Below are positions 7,782 to 15,876 of a stretch of 64,000 bases of DNA, piece after piece. Source of the stretch: Ramlibacter henchirensis (GTDB taxonomy: Bacteria; Pseudomonadota; Gammaproteobacteria; Burkholderiales; Burkholderiaceae_C); contig NZ_SMLM01000001.1 in NCBI RefSeq assembly GCF_004682015.1, forward strand, positions 310,001 through 374,000. The letters run 5' to 3'. The notes under the pieces are model-generated. The model did not search any database. It was not told the origin of the DNA and worked only from the letters and a program-made list of their open reading frames with translations. The position numbers were made by a program, and so were the translations under genes. Numbering within the stretch: position 1 is the first letter of the stretch; each line of letters begins with the position of its first letter.

Positions 7782-9041
7782 TCAGTAGATCGACACCAGC
7801 TCCAGGATTTCGTCGACCACGAACCTCGAGGCCATCGTGCATCCCTGCGTCCGGGCGTGGAATCGCACCACGCGGCCCAGTTCCGGGGCGTACCAGGCGG
7901 TGGCCTGATACGGCCCGCCACAGGGGTTGTCGAAGTGCCGGGTGGTGTATCCCTTGAAGTCCACCCGAAGCGTCCGCAGGCGTCGTCCGGCCACCTCAAG
8001 CTCGTCATTGCCTGCAGCATTCGCGCTCAATTCCATGCCGATGGCAGGAGTGGTCAGCTGGTTGCGGTACCTGACCTTCCAGGTGGCGCCGACCTCGGTT
8101 GCGGGGGGCACCCAGCCGCCGGGCGGCATGGACGCGTCGGCCTCGCCGCCGACCGCCGACTGGATCTCCATCACCTCGCCCCGGATGTTGTGCACCAGGG
8201 CGCCCTGGTTGAAGATCACCCGCTCGCCGTCGACGCGGTCGATGCGGTAGCTGACGGTCCGGCTGGTCTTCGTGAGGCGATCCGTGAGGCGGTATTCGAA
8301 GGTGCGGCCGACGGAGAGTCCGCCGCGTGCCGGGGCAGCGGCGGTTGGCGACGGCGCTCCGGGCAACGACGCAGCCGATGCCGCCTGTGCGCGCCTGGCG
8401 ACCTCGGCGATCCAGGTCGCCGGCAGCGCGAAGTTGAGGTTCTGCGACTCGCGCAGCCCGAATGTCGTGATGCCGATCAGCCGGCCCTGGCCATCGAAGA
8501 GCCCGCCGCCGCTGGAGCCGGGGGAAATCGGCACCGTGATCTGCAGGGCGGTGAAGTCGCCGCTGTCGCTGCGCCGGATGCCGGACAGCAGCCCGTCGCT
8601 GATCGTCTGTTCCAGGCCTCGCGGGCTGCCGATGGCGTAGACACGGGCGCCGACCTTCATCCCGTCGACTCCCGCGATCGTCACCGCGGGCGCGCTGAAG
8701 TTCTTCACGTTGAGCAGGCACAGGTCGCGTTCCGGATCGCGATGCTCCAGCGTGGCGCCATAGCTGATGTTCTCGCGCGTCACCGAGAAGCGGGAGGCCT
8801 TCACCAGCACATGGCAGTTGGTGACCAGGCTGCCGGCGCCGATCACCACGGCGCTTCCGCCGGCCACCCTGTTGTTGCGCGCGTCGAACGTCTCGACGGT
8901 CCAGACGCTGGGCGCGAGGCGCTCGAACAACTGCTCGGGCGCCAGCGTCCCCGAATCCTGGGCTCCCGCGGCCGTTGCGAAGCCCGCCAGTGCCACGCCT
9001 GCGGCGAGCGCGCACGCCGCACTCTTCCGAGCTTCGAACAT
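7782..9041 (-). CDS. Secreted trypsin-like serine protease (S1C type)
   Basis: The 419-residue protein has a signal peptide (MFEARKSAACALAAGVALAG, ending AGAQD) followed by a trypsin-like domain at about residues 25-220. The catalytic triad is visible as TNCHV (His), ERDLCLL (Asp) and GSSGG (Ser). No PDZ domain is evident. The C-terminal half (about 240-419) is an uncharacterised beta-rich region after a Pro/Ala linker, with two cysteines. AGGAGG lies 9 nt before the chosen ATG. It probably acts in the periplasm on misfolded or specific substrates; the role of the C-terminal domain is unknown. Confidence 0.82.
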   Translation of the reverse strand: MFEARKSAACALAAGVALAGFATAAGAQDSGTLAPEQLFERLAPSVWTVETFDARNNRVAGGSAVVIGAGSLVTNCHVLVKASRFSVTRENISYGATLEHRDPERDLCLLNVKNFSAPAVTIAGVDGMKVGARVYAIGSPRGLEQTISDGLLSGIRRSDSGDFTALQITVPISPGSSGGGLFDGQGRLIGITTFGLRESQNLNFALPATWIAEVARRAQAASAASLPGAPSPTAAAPARGGLSVGRTFEYRLTDRLTKTSRTVSYRIDRVDGERVIFNQGALVHNIRGEVMEIQSAVGGEADASMPPGGWVPPATEVGATWKVRYRNQLTTPAIGMELSANAAGNDELEVAGRRLRTLRVDFKGYTTRHFDNPCGGPYQATAWYAPELGRVVRFHARTQGCTMASRFVVDEILELVSIY

Positions 9042-9107
9042 CCCATTTGCCTCCTGATGAGCAATGTAGCAGTTGGCGAGGAGGCGCGAAGCAGAATTCG
9101 GCCAAGC

Positions 9108-9134
9108 TGTCACAGGCCTCATGCGCGCGGCGTC
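9108..9134 (+). promoter_or_regulatory. ECF41-type promoter of the sigma factor gene
   Basis: TGTCACA (9108-9114), a 16-nt spacer and CGTC (9131-9134) match the known ECF41 target promoter. The same motif with the same spacing precedes the partner gene at 10051. It implies autoregulation. Confidence 0.8.
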
Positions 9135-9165
9135 TAGCAGGGAACTCCCGCGCAGGAACCCACAA

Positions 9166-10041
9166 ATGCAAGCCGACACCGCCCCGCTCACCACTTTCGA
9201 AACGCTCCGCCCGCGCCTCTTCGGCATCGCCTACCGGATGCTGGGCGTGCGCGCGGACGCGGAAGACGTGGTGCAGGAGGCGTGGCTGCGCTGGCGGGGC
9301 GCCGACCACGACGGCCTGCAATCCGCCGAAGCCTGGCTAGTCACGGTGGCGACCCGCCTGGCGATCGACCGCCTGCGGGCGGCCAAGGCCGAGCGCGAGG
9401 CGTACGTCGGCTGGTGGTTGCCCGAGCCGCTGGTCGAGGTGGAGGAGCGCACGCCGGAGACGGCCGCCGAGCTCGCCAGCGACCTGTCCGTCGCTTTCCT
9501 GCACATGCTCGAGCGCCTCGCGCCCGAGGAGCGCGCCGCCTTCCTGCTGCGGCAGGTCTTCGACTACGACTACGTCGAGATCGCCCGCATCCTGGACAAG
9601 AGCGAAGCCGCCGTGAGGCAGTCCGTGCATCGCGCGACGGAGCGCGTGCGCGCCGAGCGTCCGAGGTTTCGCGTCCCGGCCGAGGCGCACCTGCGCCTGC
9701 TGGAAAAGTTCGTGCGCGCGGCGCAGACCGGCGACCGCGCCGCGATCCGGGCCCTGCTGGACGAGAACGCGCAGGCCATCGGCGACGGCGGCGGCAAGGT
9801 CCCCTCGGTCCTGCACGGCTTCCAGGGCGCCGAGCGCGTCACGAATCTGTATTGGGCGCACGCGCTGAAGTACGGTGACCGCCTGCACTACCGCATCGCC
9901 ACCATCAACGGCGAACCGGGCCTGCTGCGCTACATGGATGGGCGGCTCGAGTCGGCGCAGGCGCTGGTGACCGACGGCTCGCGCATCGTGTCGATCTTCG
10001 TGGTGCGCAACCCGGACAAGCTCGCGAACATCCGCGTCTAG
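9166..10041 (+). CDS. ECF41-family RNA polymerase sigma factor
   Basis: This 291-residue sigma factor has sigma-2 (FGIAYRMLGVRADAEDVVQE) and sigma-4 (APEERAAFLLRQVFDYDYVEIA) regions, then a SnoaL-like C-terminal domain. Three ECF41 hallmarks are present: WLPEPL in the linker, DGGGK, and NPDKL at the C-terminus. In this group the fused C-terminal domain controls activity in place of a separate anti-sigma factor. The start at 9166 lies about 25 nt downstream of the predicted transcription start. The next gene is the usual ECF41 partner, a carboxymuconolactone decarboxylase family protein. Confidence 0.92.
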   Translation: MQADTAPLTTFETLRPRLFGIAYRMLGVRADAEDVVQEAWLRWRGADHDGLQSAEAWLVTVATRLAIDRLRAAKAEREAYVGWWLPEPLVEVEERTPETAAELASDLSVAFLHMLERLAPEERAAFLLRQVFDYDYVEIARILDKSEAAVRQSVHRATERVRAERPRFRVPAEAHLRLLEKFVRAAQTGDRAAIRALLDENAQAIGDGGGKVPSVLHGFQGAERVTNLYWAHALKYGDRLHYRIATINGEPGLLRYMDGRLESAQALVTDGSRIVSIFVVRNPDKLANIRV

Positions 10042-10050
10042 GCGGCGGCC

Positions 10051-10077
10051 TGTCACAGGCAGACGAGGGACTCCGTC
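10051..10077 (+). promoter_or_regulatory. ECF41-type promoter of the partner gene
   Basis: TGTCACA (10051-10057), 16 nt and CGTC (10074-10077) repeat the motif found before the sigma gene. It lies 50 nt upstream of the next ATG, so the decarboxylase-family gene is a likely direct target. Confidence 0.82.
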
Positions 10078-10126
10078 TTGCAGGTGGGAAGCGCGAATTC
10101 CCACGTCATCACACAAGGAGCCTTCG

Positions 10127-10588
10127 ATGTCCGAACCCCGTCTCGATTACCACGCCCTCGCGCCCAAGTCCGCCCGGGCGCTGGCCCAGCTCTCGTTCGT
10201 CGCCGCCGGCGCGCTGGACAAGCGCCTGAAGGAAATGGTCAACCTGCGCATCAGCCAGATCAACGGCTGCGCGTTCTGCATCGACATGCACTGGGCCGAC
10301 CTGGTCAAGCGCGGCATGGACCCGCGGCACGTCAATGCGCTCGCCGGCTGGCGCGAGGCGCCGCGCTTCTTCAGCGAGAGCGAACGCGCCGCCCTCAACT
10401 GGGCGGAAGCCGTGAATGCGATACCGCACCGGACGCCGAGCGACGCCGACTTCGAAGCCGTGCGGCGCCACTTCAGCGACGCCGACATCGCCGAGCTGAC
10501 CTTCTCGGCCGGGGCGATCCGCGCATGGAACATCCTCAACGCCAGCTTCCACACGCCGGTGCCCGAGACACCGTACGTGGCCGGTTGA
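10127..10588 (+). CDS. Carboxymuconolactone decarboxylase/AhpD-like protein
   Basis: The 153-residue alkylhydroperoxidase-like protein carries the CxxC redox motif in NGCAFCIDMHWADL, with the following His of the AhpD relay. The family reduces peroxides or related electrophiles via these cysteines, but the substrate is not known for ECF41-linked members. AAGGAG lies 7 nt before the ATG. It follows the ECF41 gene and has its own ECF41 promoter, so it is probably the main regulon member. Confidence 0.9.
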   Translation: MSEPRLDYHALAPKSARALAQLSFVAAGALDKRLKEMVNLRISQINGCAFCIDMHWADLVKRGMDPRHVNALAGWREAPRFFSESERAALNWAEAVNAIPHRTPSDADFEAVRRHFSDADIAELTFSAGAIRAWNILNASFHTPVPETPYVAG

Positions 10589-10703
10589 ACGGCGGCGGCG
10601 CGCCGGCCGGCCTTACGCAGGTGCCGGGGCTGCCGTCAACAGTGCTCGACTGCTCTACGGGTCATTACAGCGATCGGGCCCGCGGCAAGGGACACTTGCG
10701 CCG

Positions 10704-10922
10704 ATGAGCAATAGCAGTTCGCAAGCGTCCCTTCGCCAATGGCTGATGAACCCGCCGCAGGCGGGCTCGGCCCACTCCAAGGATCATTCCGCCGAACCGG
10801 GCGAGGACCTTCTCCAGCCCGACCCTTCCAAGCTCGCCTGGATGCGCGACTCCGCGGCGGGCCTGGCCAGCCGCATCCCGAACTCGGTGTTCGCGCTGGG
10901 CGGACTGGCGGACCAGAAGTAG
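10704..10922 (+). CDS. Small hypothetical protein (72 aa)
   Basis: A hydrophilic product beginning MSNSSSQASLRQWLMNPP, with no recognised domain, signal peptide or membrane segment. A purine-rich AAGGGA lies somewhat far (about 14 nt) before the ATG. The frame fills the space between the decarboxylase gene and the convergent small membrane protein. It could be a chance frame in G+C-rich DNA. Confidence 0.45.
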   Translation: MSNSSSQASLRQWLMNPPQAGSAHSKDHSAEPGEDLLQPDPSKLAWMRDSAAGLASRIPNSVFALGGLADQK

Positions 10923-10947
10923 TTGGCGGGCGCGTGCGCGCGGCGCG

Positions 10948-11112
10948 TCACCACACGGCGTACAGGAACCCGGCCACCGACGCCGTGCAGGTCAGCAGGA
11001 AGATCATGGCCGGGAGGTTGCGCTCCTCCTTCGGCGCCTCGCCGGGCCGCGGCGGCACGCGGCCGTAGCGCCGCACCGGGATCGCCGAACGCTCGTTCGT
11101 TCTGAAAAGCAT
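10948..11112 (-). CDS. Small single-pass membrane protein (54 aa)
   Basis: The product has a basic N-terminal half (ERSAIPVRRYGRVPPRPGE) and a C-terminal hydrophobic helix (AMIFLLTCTASVAGFLYAVW) that should span the inner membrane. Similar short proteins with a charged head and one C-terminal helix are common in Comamonadaceae, without known function. The ribosome site is weak. The start was set at the Met 54 codons from the end because the longer frame has no sensible translation. Confidence 0.5.
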   Translation of the reverse strand: MLFRTNERSAIPVRRYGRVPPRPGEAPKEERNLPAMIFLLTCTASVAGFLYAVW

Positions 11113-11168
11113 AACGGTATGAGCGTAGCGCGGGCGCCGCGGCGCTGTCAACGCTGAGCTTGCCGCGC

Positions 11169-11717
11169 CTAGCGGGCCGAGCGCGGCGCCAGGGCCAGCA
11201 GGCCTTTCACGCCGTAGAGGACGATCAGCGTCCCGGCCAGGTCGCCGATGAACATGGCGACGAAGCCGCGCACCAGGTCGGTCTGGCCGCGCCAGGCGAA
11301 CCAGACGTGGTGGAGCAGGGGGCTGGCGATCGAACAGGCCACGGCGAGCACCAGCAACCTGCGCGGCGTCAGGTTCCGCAGCGAGCCCTCGAAGCCGTAG
11401 AACCGGTGCGCGCCGCGGTAGACGGCGTACGGCGCCACGGCCGCGAGGATGCCGCCCATGAAGGCGCGCTCGGGGTCGTCCGGGAAGAAGTAGGCGAAGC
11501 TGGCGTACCACGACACCAGCAGCAGCCCGATGGCGCCGGCCTCCGCGAACAGCAGCGTGCACAGCAGCCGCACGCCGGCCGGCAGGTACACCCAGTTGAT
11601 GCCCGGCGCGAACTCGAGCCAGCGGAACAGCCATTCATTGATCCAGAGCATCGCCAGGAACAGCGCCATCGTGGCAAGCACCTGCAAAAACCGGGCACGA
11701 AGGTTCAGCGACGCCAT
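11169..11717 (-). CDS. Polytopic inner-membrane protein of unknown function
   Basis: A 182-residue protein with about five hydrophobic segments, including FLQVLATMALFLAMLW, VRLLCTLLFAEAGAIGLLL, LLVLAVACSIASPL and FVAMFIGDLAGTLIVLYGV. The layout resembles the first half of MASE1-type sensory membrane domains (for example the FIGDLAG segment), but no output domain follows. It is divergent from a winged-helix regulator, with only 43 bp between the two starts, which suggests shared control. Confidence 0.65.
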   Translation of the reverse strand: MASLNLRARFLQVLATMALFLAMLWINEWLFRWLEFAPGINWVYLPAGVRLLCTLLFAEAGAIGLLLVSWYASFAYFFPDDPERAFMGGILAAVAPYAVYRGAHRFYGFEGSLRNLTPRRLLVLAVACSIASPLLHHVWFAWRGQTDLVRGFVAMFIGDLAGTLIVLYGVKGLLALAPRSAR

Positions 11718-11760
11718 GGTGTCCGCGCTAGGATATTGCGCTGAGCACCGGAGAACCTGA

Positions 11761-12114
11761 TTGACCAAGTCTTCTCGCGGCGCGGACGTCTACCTGAGAT
11801 TCCTGCAGCTCTCGGAAGCGATCCGCGGCCTGCCCTCGCTGCCGCCCCTGGATCCGCTGGAGGAGCGCATCCTGGTGTGGATCGCGCGGGCCGGAAGCGA
11901 GGGCGAGCGCCTGTCGGTGCGCGACATGCTGGCCAAGTCCGAATTCGGCGCGCCCGCCACCATCCACGCCCGTTTGAAGTCGATGCGTTCCAAGGGCTGG
12001 ATCGATCTCGCCGACACCGACGATGCAAGGCGAAAGCAGGTCGAACTCACGCAGCGGGCGATGGCGCATTTCGCCCGCCTCTCGCGGCTGATGATCAAGG
12101 CAGCCAACAGCTGA
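11761..12114 (+). CDS. MarR-like winged-helix regulator
   Basis: The 117-residue protein contains a helix-turn-helix and wing at about residues 35-105 (ILVWIAR, SVRDMLAKSEFGAPATIHARLKSMRSKGWIDL, then KQVELTQRAMAHF), the order seen in small MarR-type regulators. The start is TTG with GGAG 8 nt upstream. It is divergent from the membrane protein at 11169-11717 and may regulate it. Ligand and targets are unknown. Confidence 0.7.
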   Translation: MTKSSRGADVYLRFLQLSEAIRGLPSLPPLDPLEERILVWIARAGSEGERLSVRDMLAKSEFGAPATIHARLKSMRSKGWIDLADTDDARRKQVELTQRAMAHFARLSRLMIKAANS

Positions 12115-12162
12115 CGTCAGGGCCTGCTCCCGCACGGTTCGATCTCCATCGCGTTCCGCCTC

Positions 12163-12828
12163 TCACGTCCCCGCGGCAGCAGCGCCCGCCGACTGCGCTT
12201 CGCCGGGAAAGAGCACCAGGATGTCCCGCGAGCGGCCGGTTTCCTTCTTCAGCCAGGTGGCGACGAACTCGCGCACCGTCTCGCGCCCGTCGCGCAGGCC
12301 CACGTCGCGGTTGCGGGGATCGTTGCCGCGCCGCTCCAGCAGCGTTCCGAGTTCCTTCTCCAGGGCCTTGAGGTTGTCCGCCTTGTCGAAGCGGCCCCAG
12401 CCGCTCTGCGTCTTGCGGCTCGTCTCTTCCGGATAGATCGCGACCGGCGTCGCCAGCTCCACCGGGCCGGTTCGCACGATGCACCTTGCCGGCGTGCAGT
12501 CGATCGGCCACTTCTCGGCCAGCTTGATCTGGTACTGGTACAGCGCCGCGGTTCGCACTTCGGAAACCGTGGTTCCCAGCGGGATCGGGATCAGGCTGAA
12601 AAGCTTCACCGGCTCGGCGTCGCTGCGGGTGAAGGTCTCGTAGCCCTTGATGCGCGCGATCACCAGGATGCCGCCGTGCGTGGGAATGACCACGGGCTCG
12701 CGGCTGGAAGCCGCCTCCGTGGTGACCTGCCTGCCGGGCGCGAAATGCGTCTTCATGGCCGGCCAGGCCCACCACAGGACCGCCGCGGCCAGCACCGCGC
12801 CGGCGCCAATCCGGATGTTGATCTGCAC
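12163..12828 (-). CDS. Membrane-anchored protein of unknown function
   Basis: The 221-residue protein starts at a GTG with a strong AGGAGGAG ribosome site. It has one N-terminal membrane helix (IGAGAVLAAAVLWWAWPAM) and then a periplasmic domain containing GGILVIARIKGYETFTR and a Cys pair (DCTPARCIV). The middle resembles DUF4230-type proteins, but I cannot be certain. It lies 26 nt downstream of the BTAD/TolB/TPR regulator on the same strand, so the two are probably co-transcribed. Confidence 0.65.
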   Translation of the reverse strand: MQINIRIGAGAVLAAAVLWWAWPAMKTHFAPGRQVTTEAASSREPVVIPTHGGILVIARIKGYETFTRSDAEPVKLFSLIPIPLGTTVSEVRTAALYQYQIKLAEKWPIDCTPARCIVRTGPVELATPVAIYPEETSRKTQSGWGRFDKADNLKALEKELGTLLERRGNDPRNRDVGLRDGRETVREFVATWLKKETGRSRDILVLFPGEAQSAGAAAAGT

Positions 12829-12854
12829 TTCTTCTCCTCCTGCGTTGGATCACC

Positions 12855-14870
12855 TCACGCCTGGACGATCTTCGCCGCCTTGCGCACCAGGCCTTCGCCG
12901 TCGGCGCTCATCTTGAACGCCGTCAGGAAGTCCTCGACGCCGTAACCGGGCTGCGCCCGCTGGATCGCCGCCGCGTATTCGCCCGCCTCGCGCGTTCGTC
13001 CCGCCAGGGCCAGGCAGAACATCGCGATCGCGCGGATGTGCACGTGCGCATTGGGCCGCGCGGCGGACCTCGCGCCCCACTCCGCCGCCTCGTCATACCG
13101 GCCCAGCCGCAGCAGCGCGATCGCGCGCGAGGCCAGCATGCCGAAGAGCAGGGGGTCCAGCGGACTCAGTGCGCGCGCGTGATCCGCCTCGTCGATCGCG
13201 GCCTGCGCGTCGCCCGACTGCATGTGCACGAACGCGAGCGTGTAATGGCCCAGCGCGAAATTCGGGCTCAGCTCGATGGCTTCGCGCAGCTCGCGCAGCG
13301 CGTCGTCCTGCCGGTCCTTCAACCACATCGCACGGCCCAGCGCCCAGTGCGACGCGGGATCGTGCTCGTCCGCCATCAGCCCGTCCGCCGCGGCGCGATA
13401 TGCCTGTTCGATGGCGGGGCCGCGTTCGCGCCAGCCCAGGAAGGCGTCCTGGAAATGCGTGAACGACAGCCCGGCATGCGGCCGCGCGAAGGTGGGGTCC
13501 AGGCGCACGGCGGTCTGGAAGAAGTGCCGCGCCTGTTCGTTGTCCTCGCGGTCGAAGCGGAACATGTGCCACAGGCCGCGGTGGTGCGCTTCCCAGGCGT
13601 CGAGCGAATTCGGGTTCTTGAGCACGGCGCGGTTGCGTTCGGCGACTTCGATGTGGTGGGCGATGGACGTGACGATCCGGTTGCCGATCTCGTCGAGCAC
13701 GCCGAAGGTGTCGTCCAGCGGCGCCGAGAACTCCTCGGCCCAGACCACCTGCGCGCTGCGCGTCCCGACCAGCTGCACCGACACGGACAGCCGGCCGCCG
13801 GGCTCGCGCCGCAGCGAGCCGCTGGCCACGTAGTCGACGTCGAGGCGGCGCGCCGCGTCGTGCGAGTCGACCCGCCGCTCGGCCAGCGCGAACATCGTGC
13901 CCTCGGCGATCACGAACATGCTGCGCAGCTTGGCAAGCCGCGTGATCACGTCGTGCGCCATTCCGTCGCCCAGACCGCCGCGCAGGGCCACGCCCGGTGT
14001 GCGGTCCGTGAACGGCATGACGGCGAGCGACGCGCGCCGGGCCACGGCAGGGTTGGGCTGCGGCATCACCGGCTGCAGTGCGGCGCCGCTGGTGACGATG
14101 ACCGTCGAGCCCGATCCACCCGCATGGCGCGACTTGGCGGCCCGCCAGGCGCGGCCGATCGGCGCCCAGTCCTGGCCCTCGGCCTCGTACTGCCGCGCGG
14201 TCGCGGCCAGGTGTTCCTCGCCTTCGCGCAGACGGCCTCGCGAGGCCAGCGCCTCCAGCAGCTTCTCGTGCGCACGGCGATCGAACGGCGCGATCGCCAG
14301 CCAGCGCTCCAGCGCCGGCAAGGTCTCTTCACTGTCGGGCGGCAGCGCGCTCAGCCAGTGCTCCAGCACCGCCGCGTGCGCGGCGCGAAAGCGCCGGCGT
14401 TCGGCGAGCAGCCAGCCCTCGAACGCGGGGCTGCGCGGCAGGTCCAGGCCTTCCAGGAATTCGCTGTCCCCGAACAACGCGGCCAGCCCCTCCAGCCGGC
14501 TTGCCGGCAGCGCCCCGACACCCTGCTGCAAAGCGGCGCGGACTTCCAGCGCGTCCACACGGCAACCGGATAGGTCGAGTGCGACGCCGTCCCCATCGGC
14601 GAGCACGCGCGGCCGGCCCGGCCCGTCCAACACCGTGCGCAGCTTGCTCAGGCACCACCTCAGTTCGCCGCGAGGATCGCTCGGCAAATCCCACAGCAGT
14701 TCGCACAGGTGGCTGCGCGTCGTGGAGTGACCGGCCAGTGCGAGGTAAGCCAGCAGCGCGCGCACCTTGCGCGAAGGCGGCAGCGGCACCGGGGCGCCCG
14801 CGCGGCTCAACGTCAATGGGCCGAGCAGGCGCAGCACCAGCCCGGCATCGGCAGGCTGGTCCGTTGGCAT
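12855..14870 (-). CDS. SARP-like regulator with BTAD, TolB-like and TPR domains
   Basis: A 671-residue one-component regulator. Residues 10-105 form an OmpR/SARP-type winged helix (LRLLGPLTLSRAGAPVPL, RKVRALLAYLALAG, LWDLPSDPRGELRWCLSKLR). A bacterial transcriptional activator domain follows to about 255. Residues 285-400 are TolB-like (LAVMPFTDRTPG, DYVASGSLRREPGGRLSVS), and the rest are TPR repeats (HYTLAFVHMQSGDAQAAIDEA). No membrane helix is visible. It is divergent from a methyltransferase gene 142 bp away, which is followed by a haloperoxidase-like gene; both are candidate targets. The longer upstream frame was rejected because it runs antisense through the methyltransferase. Confidence 0.88.
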   Translation of the reverse strand: MPTDQPADAGLVLRLLGPLTLSRAGAPVPLPPSRKVRALLAYLALAGHSTTRSHLCELLWDLPSDPRGELRWCLSKLRTVLDGPGRPRVLADGDGVALDLSGCRVDALEVRAALQQGVGALPASRLEGLAALFGDSEFLEGLDLPRSPAFEGWLLAERRRFRAAHAAVLEHWLSALPPDSEETLPALERWLAIAPFDRRAHEKLLEALASRGRLREGEEHLAATARQYEAEGQDWAPIGRAWRAAKSRHAGGSGSTVIVTSGAALQPVMPQPNPAVARRASLAVMPFTDRTPGVALRGGLGDGMAHDVITRLAKLRSMFVIAEGTMFALAERRVDSHDAARRLDVDYVASGSLRREPGGRLSVSVQLVGTRSAQVVWAEEFSAPLDDTFGVLDEIGNRIVTSIAHHIEVAERNRAVLKNPNSLDAWEAHHRGLWHMFRFDREDNEQARHFFQTAVRLDPTFARPHAGLSFTHFQDAFLGWRERGPAIEQAYRAAADGLMADEHDPASHWALGRAMWLKDRQDDALRELREAIELSPNFALGHYTLAFVHMQSGDAQAAIDEADHARALSPLDPLLFGMLASRAIALLRLGRYDEAAEWGARSAARPNAHVHIRAIAMFCLALAGRTREAGEYAAAIQRAQPGYGVEDFLTAFKMSADGEGLVRKAAKIVQA

Positions 14871-15011
14871 CTGCGTTCGTGCTTCCACGCGAATTTCCAC
14901 GCCGCCCACCACGCTGGTTTCCACTTCACCGGCAGACAGTCTTCGTCGACGGCCGCAGGAGCCGTCCCCCGCGGCGCGGGGCCTCCTCAACCACTCACTG
15001 GAGCAACGCTC

Positions 15012-15863
15012 ATGAACGCACTGTCCGCCACCGCCGTCCGTCCGCAAGCCGCCGCCGGGCCCGACTTCGCCGCCATCAAGGGCCGGCAGAAGGCTGCCTG
15101 GGCCTCGGGGGACTATGCCGTGGTCGGCACTACCTTGCAAATCGTCGGCGAGACGCTCTGCGAGGCGGCCGACCTGTGCGCCGGCGAGCGCGTGCTGGAC
15201 GTCGCCGCCGGCAACGGCAACGCGACGCTGGCCGCCGCGCGCCGCTGGTGCGAGGTGACCTCGACCGATTACGTGCCCGCGCTGCTCGAGCGCGGCCGCG
15301 AGCGCGCCGCGGCCGAGCGCCTGCACGGCATCGACTTCCAGGAGGCCGACGTGGAAGCGCTGCCGTTCGACGACGCGAGCTTCGATGCCGTGGTGTCGAC
15401 GTTCGGGTGCATGTTCGCGCCCAACCCGGCGCGTGTCGCCGCAGAGATGATGCGCGTGTGCAAGCCCGGCGGCCGCATCGCGATGGCGAACTGGACGCCG
15501 GACGGCTACATCGGCCAGCTGTTCAAGACGGTCGGCAGGCATGTGCCGCCGCCGGCCGGCGTCAGCTCGCCGGCGTTGTGGGGAACGCGCGGCCTCATCG
15601 CCGAGCTGTTCGAGACGCAGGCATCGCACATCGCGATCGAGAAGCGCCAGTTCATGTTCCGCTATCGCTCGCCCGAGCACAAGCTCGAGGTCTTCCGCGG
15701 CTACTACGGTCCGGTCCTGAAGGCTTTCGCCGCGCTCGACGCCGACCGCCAGCACGCGCTGGCCGAGGACCTGGCGGCGCTCATGAACCAGTTCAACCGC
15801 GCGCGCAACGGCACGCTCGTGATCCCGAGCGACTACCTCGAGATCGTCATCACCCGCCGGTAA
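15012..15863 (+). CDS. Class I SAM-dependent methyltransferase
   Basis: The 283-residue protein has the Rossmann-fold SAM-binding motif RVLDVAAGNGNATLAAAR, the acidic loop STDY, DVEALPFDDASFDAVVS and MRVCKPGGRIAMANW, all typical of UbiE/COQ5-like small-molecule methyltransferases. The substrate is unknown. It is divergent from the BTAD/TolB/TPR regulator, and 13 nt separate it from the haloperoxidase-like gene, so the two form an operon. Confidence 0.87.
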   Translation: MNALSATAVRPQAAAGPDFAAIKGRQKAAWASGDYAVVGTTLQIVGETLCEAADLCAGERVLDVAAGNGNATLAAARRWCEVTSTDYVPALLERGRERAAAERLHGIDFQEADVEALPFDDASFDAVVSTFGCMFAPNPARVAAEMMRVCKPGGRIAMANWTPDGYIGQLFKTVGRHVPPPAGVSSPALWGTRGLIAELFETQASHIAIEKRQFMFRYRSPEHKLEVFRGYYGPVLKAFAALDADRQHALAEDLAALMNQFNRARNGTLVIPSDYLEIVITRR

Positions 15864-15876
15864 GCAAGGAGGAGCC

